Positions 21,786 through 35,638 are shown, counted from the stretch's first letter. The stretch is 64,000 nt of DNA from Perognathus longimembris pacificus (GCF_023159225.1 NC_063188.1:28595475-28659474), one strand, 5' to 3'. The notes: generated by a model not told the origin, from the letters alone. Made by a program: numbers and translations.

Positions 21786-22276
21786 TGTAATAAGTGCTGG
21801 GAAGGAAAGTGAGCCAGTGTAATTTATGAGGATGTTCACCTACTATTAGAGGGCCATATGAGTAGGAAGACTGTTTTCCTTGTTCTATGAAGAAATGCCC
21901 TATTTAATTTGGAGGACAGGACTGAAAGGTGTTCAAGGATGACTCAAGTTATTGTTTAATCCAACTATCAAGTGACAGTTATAGTGGTATTAAGACTCTT
22001 CTAACAGTTGATGTACTTTAAATTTTATGCATAATTAAATTTCTATGAAGGGTTTGGAGTGTAGAGCAATATTAGGGTCATTATTACTTGTCTTATACTA
22101 CACATTGTTTAGTGGAAATTACTAAATTATTTATTAACTATTAAACCAAAATAAAATGCCATGGAAAGATTATACAATATGCAAACATTCATTTCACATA
22201 ACATAAAAGTTTCATGCCCTTAACATCTTTGAATTTGAATGATCTCACTTTCTTTCTCACTATCTTTCTTCTTTTA

Positions 22277-22384
22277 TTTGAGACAGAATACTGGATTTTG
22301 TTGCAAGGTTACCAAGGTTTTCCTGGAACTTATGATTCTTCCCAAGTACCAAGGATTTCAGGAGTATAATACTATGCCCAACTG
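22277..22384 (-). repeat. B1-like SINE monomer
   Basis: The complement carries the 7SL-like pattern (gagacagaatactgg near its A-tail side and accaaggatttcagga). It is old. Confidence 0.5.
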
Positions 22385-22767
22385 ATAGTTTAGAAATTAG
22401 AATAATATCTACTTAACACTAATATTTTGAAGTAATGAAATAAATATCAATATTTTTGTATCACAACATTTCTCTCAAGGTATCTTCTAATGCATGTGTA
22501 TTATTTTCTTGTAGCTACTAAAGTTAAACCTTTATTCTATATTTAAGGGGATCTATTTTTAGAGAAATACATATTCTTTGAAAATACATAATTTAAAAAT
22601 CTAAGCATATTTTTGAAAGATAAATATTCAGAACCCAAACACATATATACAAAATTGTTTTCTGGTTGTTATTTAGTATGGAACTGTTGAGCTATTGCCC
22701 TTTGTGAGAATAAAGTAACTTTTAATTACATTACAAAAGTTGAAGTATTTTAGTGTGCATGTATTCG

Positions 22768-22886
22768 TTTTTTTTTGAGACAGAGGTCTTGCTATTTAGT
22801 CCAGTGGCCTAGAATTATAAATCCTTATACCCCAGTTCCGGAGTATTGGGATGCCGGGATTACAGGGGTACCTCAGTGAATTCAGC
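22768..22886 (-). repeat. B1-like SINE monomer
   Basis: T-run, gagacagaggtcttgctatt and gggatgccgggattacaggg show a reverse 7SL-like unit. Confidence 0.65.
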
Positions 22887-24264
22887 CTAAAATATATGCG
22901 TTCTATATTGTTAAGTGAAAATGTATATGCTTAATTTTTAGTCTTTGAGTTACCAGTTGTCTCAGTTAGATTATTAAAGGCAATAATCTACATTTTATGA
23001 GCAAGATATTGAAATTATTATTATGTCAACTATACACATTTTATGGGTCAATAATCATTTCCATAAGTAAGTACTTAAGCCACCCTGTATGCTTGATTTT
23101 AACTTATTATTATAAAGGACCATTGAAAAGTTTGGATTATCAAGAAATCTAAAAGCTATGCAGAATGCAAAATTATAGTTTCAGGTTGGCCTATACTTAA
23201 AATGTATACATTAATTTACTAAAGAATAGCTGGTTTGAGCATCGCTTTTCTGGAGGTGCTATTATTTTATTATTATACATTTAATTATTATAATTTAAAA
23301 GTTATTCGATACATTATTGAATATATATTATAGTCAAGACACTATGTTAATTCCTGCATGTAATAAAAAATTTTGCATTCTTCCCAGAACACACTATATT
23401 CAATTACTTAACATTCAATCTCTTACTGCTTTCATAAGTTTAAGACTACATATTATTTAATTTAACCAAAGGAAAAGAAAAAATATATAATTTGTATGAA
23501 ATGAAGAAAATTAAAATGTGAATACAATAAACCACAATAAACTGCAAAGTAAAAAATGATAGTACTGTCAACCAACAGGCAGAATTGGATATTTGTTATG
23601 ACCTATTTATATAAACACAAATAAAATTTATTAAAATTGGTAACAAAATAAAGAATTCCAAAATGGATACAATGCTCAGTTATATATCGCAGATTCATAT
23701 TGAAAAAATATCTTAATTGAATTTGTATCTATTTGTAATAGCACAAGGTCACATAATAAAAAAGTAAAAATTGTTGAATTGCTAGCCATCAATAGAGTGA
23801 CAAGTATAAATGCTATTATGATGGTTCAGATAAAATGTATACATGTATTCATTATATGAACTTCTTTGTGGAGAACTTTTAAATGCTGTTATGATTTAAC
23901 AGAAAAAATAATGTTTACCTTTAATACAGATATTTCAGAACTTATTCAGTTCAGGGAATTAAAGGTGTCCAACTGATAATTTCTCACAGGAGACAGTGAA
24001 TACATTACCTGAATTGTTACCTTGGCTATGATATATTATGTATATAAGCATATAATATATAGAATGTATACATCATGTATGAATACACATGTCTTACAGT
24101 AGCACATATATATGTATATGCACAAATAGAGATTTAGGAAATTATCACCAAGTTTGATGGTAGAAATAAATCAACTGACTTTTATTAACAACCATTGAAA
24201 CTTACATATCTGAAAATAGCCACAAAAATGGCCAGGGATCCATAGTTTGAAAACTCAAAGATGA
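22887..24264. other. No recognised feature
   Basis: Very AT-rich unique sequence. Confidence 0.5.
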
Positions 24265-24368
24265 AGCTGGGGGAATATCACAATGGTAGAGATCTTGCTT
24301 ATCGTGTATGAGGCCTTGGGAGGACCTCCAGCACTACAAAATAATAAAGCAAAATAAAACAAAACAAA
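24265..24368 (+). repeat. ID-like SINE monomer
   Basis: gctgggggaatatcacaatg starts a tRNA-like unit ending gacctccagcactacaaaat, followed by an (AAAAC) tail. Confidence 0.7.
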
Positions 24369-25834
24369 AGCCAACTAACCAAACAAAAACCCTCAGAAAT
24401 ACCATATTGCATATGACTATGTATTACCATAACCAAACTTTTGAACTTTTGTATATACAGAGTGAAAACCAACCAAAACTTTTGCAGCATTATTTATCAT
24501 AGTAAGTTACCAGCCTCCAACATTGTATAGCGTTGTTAACATATGTATTTTTAATATTATAGACATGCCTTGCCTGACAAGGACAGCCTGGTGAAGTGAT
24601 TAGGTCAAGAGGTTGTATACCCACATCATGACATTTGAGGCATATTTTTCCCTTTCAGCCTATCAAGGAATTCAATTATTGTGACCATTTTTCAATGCAA
24701 AAAGTGCATTGGATAAAATGTGGTGTCAAGTACTTAGGACAAATTTGCATATAGAATTTGCTCTGTCAGCTGGATGAGGGCCAAGCATAATCATTTTTGT
24801 GTACAGAGATGTGGACAAGCATGGGACAGAGCATGAGGTAGAGTCAGTGGTAACAACAGACAAATATTGAAATGTTAAAGAAGGAATTGACTGACTTCAC
24901 ATTCTGGTAAAGCTGATCATAAGTTTTGAAACAGGGCTGAATTTATAATACCATTAACATGGTTGAGAGCATTATTTGTAACTTAACAGTGTAAACTTAC
25001 CTACACATCCATGTTAATCTATTTCATGAATGCAGAACTATTTGAAGTCATCCTTAGATCTTCACAAGCTTCCTCTGAGTAACTCCCTGTGTAGTCTTAG
25101 TACAGTTACTAGGTCTCTTTAAAAATGTTAACTCTATACCTACTGAATTTGCCCCGTGGGATCTTTTGAATTTTCCCCCTCTGAAAAGCTGCTTCAACTA
25201 CCAAGAACTTTCATAATATATATGAAATGAAGATACACTACCTTTGCTGTAATATGGCATGGTGATGGGTTGCCATTTGGTGTCAAATAAAAAAATAGAA
25301 CTGTTTGACGTTGACCATTCTGATATCAGGTATATTTTAATGCAACCATTTTGATTCAATTATCTTGCTGGAAAAGTTTCGTTTCCTTCTTTGCCTTTTG
25401 ATGATCAATAATGCGTGTGGCAGACACTTCAAAAACTATGCCATCCCTAATCTCTCTTGAATTTCAGTAGATCTTCACTTTGCACTTTATTTTTAGATTC
25501 TTTAAACTTTTACCATTAAAACGAATTTGCCTCTATAGCAAGTCTTCTTCTCAAACTATCATCCTAAAACATTTTTATTGTAAATATGACTGTGAGAAGG
25601 ATAAAACAACTGAAAATTGATTGCAATCTTTAAAATAGGGATTAAGTTGATCCACTTTGCCCAAATTGTACTCTGTTTACTCAAATAACTACTCTCAAAG
25701 TCTATTGAATGTGGCTTCCTCTCTTCTTTTCAGTATTCATGACTGATAACTTTCTTTTAAGGAACAAAGGTCTCTAATACCCCTTGTCTCTACCTGGGAG
25801 TTTTAGGTCCATCCATCAAGACTTTTATTTGCTT
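24369..25834. other. No recognised feature
   Basis: AT-rich unique sequence. Confidence 0.5.
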
Positions 25835-26158
25835 TTGATACTGAGGATCAAATTCAAGGCCTTGTACTTGCTAGGCAAGCACTCTACCACTCAGCTACAG
25901 TGCCAGATCCATGCATCAAATATATTTTGTGGGGGGCAGGTGGTTCTCACTTGTAATCCTTATCTATTTAGAAGGTGGAGGATTACAGCTGGAGGCCAGA
26001 CAGTGAAGAAAAGTCCATGAAACTCTATTTCCAGTAAACAAACAGAAAGGCAGATTGCTGGGAGAGGGGTGTTAATGGTAAACAACCAGGCATGGGCAAG
26101 CAGGCCCAGCCAGTGTGTGGGGCCAGGGTAGCAGCAAAAAAGAAAAGAAAAGGAAAAA
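25835..26158. repeat. Two abutting SINEs, ID-like (-) then B1-like composite (+)
   Basis: 25835-25912 is a reverse tRNA-like unit (cttgctaggcaagcactcta). 25931-26158 is a forward, diverged 7SL-like unit with a second half (caagcaggcccagccagtgt) and an A-rich tail. Confidence 0.6.
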
Positions 26159-26489
26159 AGAATATGTGGAAGAGCTTCACTTTCTAAAATTTGTAACCAA
26201 AAGAAAACAGTGGGAATTCTGAACTTCTACTAACTAATATAACAGTTTGTCACAGAAGGACCAAATTAAAAATTCATAATTTGGCATATTTAATTATTTT
26301 GAAGCTGAGATGTTGGTTAACAATTTGATTTACTTGATAATAAAAATAAATATTTTTTAAGTTGCATTAAAATAGTGTTCCTCTGAATTCCAGGGTATGG
26401 AAATATGTTGTTGTTGTTGTTTGGTTGTTGCTATTGTTGTTGGTGTTGGTTTTTGTTTCTGCTTTTAGGTTTTTGTTGGCCAGGGAGGG

Positions 26490-26705
26490 GTCAAGGGGGG
26501 GTTGCAGAAAGAGAGGGAGGAAGGGTGAACAAATGCAATAATGTTAAGTATGGACTATATGGAAAAATGACCTATGTAACTTATGGACAGGAACTGGAGG
26601 AAAGTGAAAGAAGTGGTAACATTGTCCAAAAAAAGAAATGTATTCATTATGTGACTTAGGAAATGGTAACCTTTTTTGCACAAAACTTTAATAATAACAA
26701 TAAAT
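26490..26705 (+). mobile_element. Old L1 3' end
   Basis: Resembles the L1 3' end by its purine tract (26481-26525), acttatggacaggaactgga and an A-rich end with several AATAA-type signals. It is diverged and the limits are approximate. A (TTG)n stretch precedes it at 26406-26450. Confidence 0.35.
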
Positions 26706-29461
26706 TTATATTGAAAAATATTTTTTCTCAATCAAATATTCTTTTTCAGATAGGGGTTACATTTAACTAATGCAAGAGTACATATACATTAGCAAACTAA
26801 AAACAATCACCTAAATATAACAGCTATTGCTCCAAAATAAGACTCTTGAGGCATGACTCTGCGTATACAGTACTTACAATGAATTTTGAAGGATGATGGT
26901 GCTTGGCCTGTGCTTGTAGGTTTTAGCTGATAACCCTAAAAGCAAATGAGAAAAATGTTATAAGAACTCTATAAGTAAGGTTGTAACTAGAGTACATATA
27001 ATATTTTCATAAATATGAAATATTAGTATAGCAGGTTTGTCAGTATTAGTCCTTGTGCTGTCCTTGTGCTATAGTAAAACAAATTATACATCAGTTAAGT
27101 GTTCTAGGTGGATCAATAAAATCCTACATCAAATGTTAAAGTATTATTTAACATAAAACAATTTATAGAGGAGGAGGAGGCAAATGGTATTAGGTAGTCA
27201 ATCCATGGGTACTAAAACAATATTATTAGATCCTGGAAGGGAAAATAACACATGGGATATTAGCATTTAGTATTAATTATTATCCTAGTATTTTTTGGTA
27301 TTCAAAATAATATTGAAGAAAAATACTAGCCAGCTGTATGTTTTATAATAGGAAAAATAAATTTGGCATACTATTTTAATATTTAATATTTTAAGCATGA
27401 ATGGATTCCTAAAAGTATGAAACCTAACCAAAGTGTTTTAATTATAGGGATTTTCTTAAAAAATAAAGCAAATGCTTCCACTCAACCACAAAATGGAGTA
27501 AAGATGATTAGCTATGAGATTAAGGAAATGTTTATTATTTATGTTTTGAGACTATTAAGTTGTTAGTTCATAAACTTATTAACATAAATTAACATACTGT
27601 AACATAGTATAATTTATTTGATGAATGAGTGAAGAAGTGTAAAACTTTTCTTTATATTTCATGACACAAACCTAAAATAATTAGCAATCCTGGAGCAATG
27701 TTCAGAGTCTATGTTTAGTGAAGAATGTAGTGGTCATTACTAATCTGTACAATAAGAACAGCACTTGCATTGCAGTACATCAGAATATTATCTTCATTTA
27801 TGATAATTACCCACTCTATTTGTTAAGCTATAGCTTCCACTCAATTTTTATAGTTGTACCAGTACCTGGAGGACCTAGGAAGTGGACACAAAACTGCTGT
27901 GAACAGAATTGTGGCCACCTAGTGGTCAACTGTGATTAATGCAACCAGAACAACTAGCCAGGATTGTGACTGTCATTTGTGGATCCCTCAGTTCCTGCCC
28001 ACCCCCTCCAATGTTTTAAATGTGTCAGTGTAGACTCAATCTTCATGAGAATACCAGTACTCAATCCCGAGCCAAAGAATATGCTAGAATTACAGGAGAG
28101 CTTAATGTTCTCTGGATATCTGTAGATGGCCATATTGATTTCAAAGAATTGGACTTCTTCCATTGAGGACCGAAACAGTACCACAGATAGACTGGAGGAA
28201 TTCGTCTACTTTCATGAAGAAAAATTTACATAATTTATAGTAGAATTCAGCCAATTTTAATAAGTATTATAGCTACCCCAATGAAGATAGAAAACACTTC
28301 CATCTCCCTCTCCTTTGCACCTTCCGAACCAATTTCTAGCACTATTGATTGGTTTACCAATTTTGGAATTTTATATAATGAAAGCCATACAAGAGGCTTT
28401 TTCTTCTGTATTTCTTCCACATTCTCTTCAGAACATTTTCTGTCTCTTTCAGTCTTATTTATAGAATAAAGCATACATATTTTTGTCTTATTTTGTTGAT
28501 TCATTAAGTTAAATTTTCTAAAGTATCTTTCCAAGTTTCCATGTATTCAGTTTTTGTTCAAGTTGTATATTCTTTATAATCTCAACCTTTGTCTAACATG
28601 ATACTTCCTTTTAAAGTTACTTTGACCTATCTGTAGAACTATTTTAGAGATGCTTGAAACTATGAGCAGAAATTCGAGACCCTCATAAATAGAAACAGCC
28701 ATTATGAAATATAAATTGGGGTGTTGTCCATCACCTACTCCTACTTAGTACAGTGCAAATAGCACATACATTCATATTTCTAAAGTGTATACAGCATATA
28801 TATTTCAGCAAAGATAATTGAGTTGTATATTGAGGGTTTGCTTCTCTTTCTGTCTGCATGTGTGGGGGGGGGCAGTGCTGGTGACAGATAGCATGAACAA
28901 TAGGAAATGCAAGAAAAACAGGATTTCAGAGAGAAAACATTGCAATTAACGTTTTCAACTTAGTAGTGACAAATGTGAGGTCACCACGGTCTCAAAAGTT
29001 TACAAAATGTGATTTTTTGAGTACTACACTTACTAAAGATTAATAATAGGCTTAATTCCAGCCTAAGGTGGATTAACAAATAGTTCTTTCTAAAACAGTA
29101 GATCTTTAACCTTCCCAAGCCAGTAAAACCATGCCCTCAAGGGCAAATATAATTCAATTAGCCTCTCCCACCCTCGGGACAATGATTGTGTCCCTTGGTC
29201 TGATCAAGGAGACCTCATATGCCAGAATAATTTTCTCTTGCAATCACTTTGTGTCCATCTTGATATCTAGGAAGCACCATACCATGGCATCTTGTCAGTG
29301 ATCATATCCTAACAAAACTCTACCTGACCTTAGATAACAATGGACTATCAGAGTACCCAATGTCATCTTTGACCACCTCTGAACCTACCTGTGACTTGGA
29401 ACTGTTCTAATTATGCATAACTTCTCACTAATTTGCCCTACTTCTCTTAATTTAACCTAAG

Positions 29462-29465
<4 letters not shown>
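26706..29465. other. No recognised gene; one stretch may be an old LTR
   Basis: AT-rich to 29,000. 29,100-29,460 is less AT-rich (agcctctcccaccctcggga, tgtgtcccttggtctgatca) and may be an old solitary LTR, but I could not define its ends. Confidence 0.35.
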
Positions 29466-29500
<35 letters not shown>

Positions 29501-29515
29501 TGTGTGTGTGTGTGT
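29466..29515. repeat. (GT)n microsatellite
   Basis: About 24 GT units interrupted once by TATG. Confidence 0.9.
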
Positions 29516-29686
29516 GCCACGAACATACCTAAAGATAACCTGAAGTACCATCTTCCCACAACATGCTTATATGCTTTTATAACATCATCCCCTTTCTCTG
29601 TCATATTGCTTTCTTAAAAAATACTTTCCCATCACTTTTAATACATCCATACCTTGCCTGAATTTTTGTCACGCCAGATCAAGGTT

Positions 29687-29795
29687 TGTTGTTAGTTTGC
29701 TGTGCTAAATTTCTAGCAACATTGAGATTTGAACTCTGGGCTTCATTTTTGCTAGGGAAGCACTCTGCCAATGAGCCATACCTACAGCTCAGATG
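29687..29795 (-). repeat. ID-like SINE
   Basis: The complement shows a tRNA-like unit (tgctagggaagcactctgcc). It is diverged, with no Geo half. Confidence 0.6.
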
Positions 29796-30197
29796 AGTAT
29801 TTGGGATGCAATTCACAAAGCCACATGTTTTATTAGATATTATGAGATTTGTTATTTTGAAAGGAAATATGGTAAGCAATAGATACAACATTTTAGGAAG
29901 AGAAACTCAGTTTATACATTCAGATTTTATGTATTTATTTTATTAGTGATGACAGTTAAAATGTAGAGCAACTGAAAGTTCCTTTATAATGCTATGCCAC
30001 TAAGGTATAAGAATAATGCAAAGCGCCAATTAGGATGACTGGCAAATTTTTTTTCATAAAAATCCCTTGGGTAGGTGTAATTTTTTAAAAAAGTGTTTTC
30101 CACATTACAGACTGAGAAAAGAAACAGATGTCAGGTTTCAATCAACTGATTCTTCTAGCATTCAGTCGCAAATAATATTCACAGAAAAGATTTCTGA
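29796..30197. other. No recognised feature
   Basis: Unique sequence between two SINEs. Confidence 0.5.
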
Positions 30198-30212
30198 GAA
30201 AAATGCCTCCTT

Positions 30213-30432
30213 GGGCTGGGTATATGGCCTAGTGGCAAGAGTGCTTGCCTCGTATACATGAGGCCCTGGGTTCAATTCCCCAGCACCACATATACAGAAA
30301 ACGGCCAGAAGTGGCACTGTGGCTCATGTGGCAGAGTGCTAGCCTTGAGCAAAAAGAAGCCAGGGACAGTGCTCAGGCCCTGAGTCCAAGCCCCAGGACT
30401 GGCAAAAAACAAAAAACAAAAAACAAAACAAC
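30213..30432 (+). repeat. IDL-Geo SINE with perfect 15-bp target duplication
   Basis: Complete dimer ending in an (AAAAAC) tail. The duplication gaaaaatgcctcctt is identical at 30198-30212 and 30433-30447. The perfect duplication and the close fit to other young copies show a recent insertion. Confidence 0.96.
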
Positions 30433-30447
30433 GAAAAATGCCTCCTT

Positions 30448-31295
30448 TTCGGATGGCAGATTCATGTTTAACATGTCTTCATTAGATAGAATGGAAAAAA
30501 ACAAAAAATGCACCAGATATGTAACTTCCTGAGTCTAAAATTAGGTTTTCCTAACCCATTGGTTTTCCTTGAATCTGAGCACAAATTTGATTTGCCAGTC
30601 TCTCAACACTAAGCAGCTTCTTTCATATCTTCAGCAGGTAGTGTAAAAAGTTGGCAGACTCTCAAATCAGAAAGATCCCAAAAGTAGCATACCTGGTAAC
30701 CTGTATCTGGGAATGGAAGATACATTGAGAGTTCCTTTTGAAAATGTAAATTAAACTGGAGCTGTACATTTCTAAATATACTACAAACCACAGAATTATA
30801 CACAATAAAACAAGAAACTTGTAAAAGATGCAATTTTGCTCTCAAACTGTTAAATTTTGGATTTCTGTTACAACAAATGAAAAATCAGATCCTATAAATA
30901 ACTGCCTTATTATAAAGTAAATGAGACACACATAAAATTTACAAAAAATGTAAACATTTTATAACTACAATAACTATGAAAGGATAGTAGAAAAATAATT
31001 AAGACTTATGAAAGGTTAATAGAAAAGTAAATATAAAATTAATAATAATCTTAATATGTAATACTCTACAATCATGAAAAAAGTATCAACACTTTGTAGT
31101 TATCTGGAAGCTGGAGTTAAGCATTAAGAAGAAAAGCTTAACTACTTAGAGATAAAAAGAAGAAAAACTCAAGTTAGGAAAAATAATACTTATTAAACCA
31201 TTTTGTAATGTTTTATAAATTGAATAAGCATACATGTAAGGACCAATTTTTATGATTAAATGATGATAATTTTTCTATTTTGGATGCCTCCTCTT
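30448..31295. other. No recognised feature
   Basis: AT-rich unique sequence. Confidence 0.5.
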
Positions 31296-31470
31296 TTTTT
31301 GCAGTACTTAGAACTTATATTCAGGGCCTCATGCACCTCCCAGGCCCAGCCTTTTGCTGATTATTTTGGAGTCTTCTGCACTTTTCTTCCCAGGCTGCCT
31401 TCAAAATGCAAAATTATCAACATCCTGAGCTGGGATTATAGCCACAAGCCACTGAATGACACTTGTTAAT
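31296..31470 (-). repeat. Old SINE, B1-like/ID composite
   Basis: The complement contains a 7SL-like end (gagctgggattatagccaca) and a tRNA-like portion (cagggcctcatgcacct). It is heavily diverged. Confidence 0.45.
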
Positions 31471-32339
31471 CATTGATCCATGAGTTTCAGTGACTTCAGT
31501 GGTAAAAACTTATCACTCATAAGCATTCGATGGGGCCAAATTAAACACAAGCTGAACATCTTTATCATCGGTAAAACTGTATTTGATTATTTTAACTTGT
31601 CTATTCATGCTTGATGCTCATTAAAGATTGTTTTGCAGCAGTATACATGTACATGTTTCTATGTAGCCTACCTTTTCCTCACATCTCTGTTTTGTTTAGA
31701 TTATGGGGCATATATGCAATTAGTGATTTGAATTTTTTAATGTTAATGTTAATGAATTCAGAACTGAGTATAATGAGTTTCTGAACATTATTTGAAAAAA
31801 GATTCATAAAATAGTTTTAGATAGCAGGTGAAAAACTGATATCCTTTATTACCCTTATTATACTTATTCTTCGATTAAGAAACACCTAACAATAACATTA
31901 ACTCAACTTTATGACAAGTTTCACTGTAAGAATTATTAGAAAAAATTCAATACAAAATACATTATTAATATAAAGTTGCACAGAAGAAAAAAGATTTTAC
32001 ATTAGGAAAATGTATTATATGAAGCTTTAAAATTTGATTAATGTTCTGCATGTAAAATGCAAATGTAATATTTAGAGCTTGTTAAATTTAAAAATACATG
32101 ATTGGTTTATATGAAATTAAAATAAACTACAATAATTTATTATTGTACAAAACTTTAAATGTAGAGAGGACTTTTGTGGAATATGCAGTCAAAATGTCTC
32201 TTGTTATTATAATTCCTTTTTATTCCTACTAAATGTTGGGGAGAACTTAATGTATCTGGCCTTTGAAAATAGTGTTTGTTTTCTTTTATTTTTCCTATCT
32301 CACTGCTTATTATTATTTTATTATTTTTATTATTATTTT
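31471..32339. other. AT-rich DNA ending in a (TTA)n tail
   Basis: 32,305-32,339 is the (TTATTA) tail of the next SINE. The rest is unremarkable. Confidence 0.5.
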
Positions 32340-32526
32340 GCTAGTCCTGAAGCTTGGATTCAGGGGTTGAGCACTGTCCCTGGCCTTCTTTTTGGTCAAG
32401 ATTAACAATCTACCTCTTGAGCCACGGAGCCACTTCCAGCTTTTTTTTATGTGGTGCTGAGGAAGGGAACCCAGGGTTTTGTGCATACTAGGCAAGCACT
32501 CTACCTCTAAGCCACATTCCCAGCCC
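32340..32526 (-). repeat. IDL-Geo SINE
   Basis: Reverse dimer from ctagtcctgaagcttgga to the ccacattcccagcc start. It is moderately diverged. Confidence 0.88.
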
Positions 32527-32621
32527 TGATAATTATTTTTGTAGATAATTTTTCACATTCTTCCATCATTATAAATAGTTCTTCCCTTATTTTAAAAAAT
32601 AGAGATCTCAAAACTGTACAT

Positions 32622-32690
32622 ACTAGCTAGGTGCCAGTGGCTCACACCTATAATTCTAGCTACTCAGGAGGGGACCATGGTTCAAAGACA
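32622..32690 (+). repeat. B1-like SINE, 5' fragment
   Basis: Only the head (gtgccagtggctcacaccta, then ctagctactcaggagg) is present. Confidence 0.65.
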
Positions 32691-33183
32691 AATGTATATA
32701 TTTCTGATTTGCAGAAGCTGATCTATAATAAATGTCTCTTAACTTGTCTTTCAATTAGTTCATTGAAAACAATGTCAATGACTAAATACAGGTTATATTG
32801 AGAGTATGTTTTGCAGATGGCTATTGGAAACATTTTTGAAATGTAGGCTGTTATTCAAGTTGCCAGGAGAAAAATGCACAAAATCTTTGCAGATAGAACT
32901 GGGTTATGAATCCTGGGTGGGTTTCTTATTAAGTCTGTATTTGGAGACATGAATTAGCCTCTTGTTGTCTCTGTTCCCTATTTCTTACAGTTGCTATTGA
33001 GAATTACACTAAATAATATTTGTACTTTCCCAAATGTGAAGTAGGCTCAACACTGGTTAGTCCCTTTCTGTTTCCCTCCTCTTTTCATTGGAAGGACCTA
33101 TGATTTCTTCTCTGAATCTCCTTCCTCAGATATTCTACTATATATCTACAAGATGCAAGAGTGAAGACTAATAAAGATTTTAG

Positions 33184-33697
33184 AGGGAGGGGGGCATGAG
33201 GGACAAGGTAACAAACAGTACAAGAAATGTATCCAGGGGCTGGGGATATAGCCTAGTGGCAAGAGTGCCTGCCTCGGATACACGAGGCCCTAGGTTCCAT
33301 TCCCCAGCACCACATATACAGAAAACGGCCAGAAGCGGCGCTGTGGCTCAAGTGGCAGAGTGCTAGCCTTGAGCGGGAAGAAGCCAGGGACAGTGCTCAG
33401 GCCCTGAGTCCAAGGCCCAGGACTGGCCAAAAAAAAAAAAAAAAAAGAAATGTATCCAATGCCTAACGTATGAAACTGTAACCTCTCTGTACATCAGTTT
33501 GATAATAAAAATTTGAAAAAAAATGAACTGCTTTATGCTTCTGCTACAATTGGTATTGGGATAAAAGAGATTTTTTGAATTATTCAGGATATCAACTTCA
33601 CCTCAATTTGAGTGTATTTGAATAAATCATTTTCTTCATGTGACATATAGACCTGCTAATGGTCATTTAATAAATGTGTAAATGACAATTTAAAAAA
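33184..33697 (+). mobile_element. L1 3' end with 3' transduction, interrupted by a SINE
   Basis: The insertion is flanked by the perfect 14-bp duplication aataaagattttag at 33170-33183 and 33698-33711. It holds a short L1 3' end with its own poly(A) (33517-33523). About 170 bases of non-L1 DNA follow (33524-33690) and end in a second poly(A). AATAAA at 33669-33674 lies about 18 bases before that second tail. This is the structure of read-through past the weak L1 signal to a downstream genomic signal. An IDL-Geo SINE later inserted at 33236. Confidence 0.9.
33236..33444 (+). repeat. Young IDL-Geo SINE nested in the L1
   Basis: Complete dimer with a pure poly(A) tail. It retains CpG sites (aaaacggccagaagcggcgc) that are mutated in older copies here. 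The target duplication aagaaatgtatcca is perfect at 33222-33235 and 33445-33458 and lies within L1 sequence, so the SINE is younger than the L1. Confidence 0.96.
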
Positions 33698-33711
33698 AAT
33701 AAAGATTTTAG

Positions 33712-35626
33712 GAATATGATAGTTTAAAAGTTCTAACACAAGATAAAATGGACAGGAATGAAACTTAACTAATAATTAAAATATATTTTGGAATCAGTCT
33801 TGGGCTATGCATGGTACACATCATTATCTGTTCTTTGCAACTCTAAAAGAAAGGTCACTTTACAATTTGATCCAAAGATGTGTGAACAATTTGATTTGCT
33901 TACAAACCCATTCCATTTACTCAAGTTGCACATGCAAGCAAATAATGGGAAAATATCACAACATACTTAATTCTATAAAATACAATTTAATTTTTACCAT
34001 CTAGATCATCCCATTGAGCTCACTGCTCCTTTGATTGGTCATGCTGTGATTTCATCTTTCATATAACTGTACTCAGAGTCATTTTCCTTAAAACCATATG
34101 AAGGTCATTGGTTTGCTTCCTTATAAAAATGACATAATGGATTAAAGCTGGAATTCTGTAGCTAGTGACTCATGCTTTCATTGTACATTTTAAGAGATGT
34201 GATTTATAGAAAGGAAGCATCCATCTTTGAGCTCTTTCAGAGTCCAGTTACTGAAACAAATTAGGGAAGAAAAACTAACATAAATAAGTGCATATGGCCT
34301 GTCACCTAGTCAGTCACTGAATTTTAAGCTCAGAAATTCAGTTGCTGATTTATGTTTCTCTTGTTGTGACTACACAGACACAGACACACACAAACACAAA
34401 CACACATATATTCATACAGGTTGACTTACATCATTAAAAGTAGTAATCATAGCCTTGAAAGTATTCACATACTTGTACTAACTTTCTAATTTTAAAGCCA
34501 AGAATGCAAATGAGATTTCTGTTTATTCCAAATCTATTAAGCATGACATGATTCTCAAGGACAGTATGATGTAGTCAAGTTTTTAAAAGCTTTCATTTAA
34601 TATGCCACAGAGCCTTCAAGAAGCAATCTACTAATGTGGCAAAGAAGCTGAATGCAGAGTTAAAGGATTTGAGTTTTCTTGAGTTTGTTATCAGTAATTA
34701 GCTATGTGATCAGAAGGGAGTCAATGATACTCTCTAAACTGTAATTTAGTCATCTTTAAGACAGGGGTAGTATTAAGAAATATTAAGAAAGTGTGTATGT
34801 GTGTTTGTAACAGGAGAAACACGTAAAAGGCAAATGAGTAGTTTTTAAGGTTGAAATTAGTCGACTGACCAGCTAACAGACCCAATGTACTTAATTAATA
34901 TTAGGTATTAAGTCTCATAATTATCTTTGCAATCAATACAAGCAACAATTTTAATTGTTTCTTTTTTAGGATACTCAGTACCTAATGTTTAGTGGCTTTC
35001 ATATCATCATCCATCTACTAAAGAATTATAATAATGCTTTGTTAATATCCCTAAAAATCTAATAAATGCCTTTTTTGGTATTGGGAACTATTAGTCACAT
35101 ATTATCCAAGCAATTTATTTTATCATGGAATCTAATCTATATGTAATGATTTACTTACTCTTAATACAAGTTAAAGTATAATTTAAATATCTACGGGCTT
35201 GCTATGAACAAATTAGCCTAACTTTACCCATATACATTTTGCTATTCCTAATGCATTACTAGGGTTACAGATGGTGCTCAATTGCTTTTTAAAGATTTAT
35301 TTTTCAGTAAAGTTGTGAACACTTGAAGAGGATTAATTCATTAAAAGTGGTGAAAAGAGATCCAGACAGCATTTTCAGGGAAAAGCAATTAGAAAATAAA
35401 AGGCCACAGGGATAGGAGCCCTGAGCAAGTTATAGGTGACCTTTCCTTTTCTCCTTCTTACCATCTGGAGTGAAATTCTCAATATCAAACCAAGAAATTG
35501 AATCCTCCTCATAAAAGAAAAGTTCCAGTATAGGGACAAAATTTATCCTACGGAATACATTTAAATGCCATTAGATATAATAAAATTAAAGAATATATTT
35601 TAAAAATCGGACAATTTCTAGTCATG
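33712..35626. other. No recognised feature
   Basis: AT-rich unique sequence. An impure (CA)n stretch lies at 34376-34406. Confidence 0.5.
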
Positions 35627-35638
35627 AAGATCAATTGA

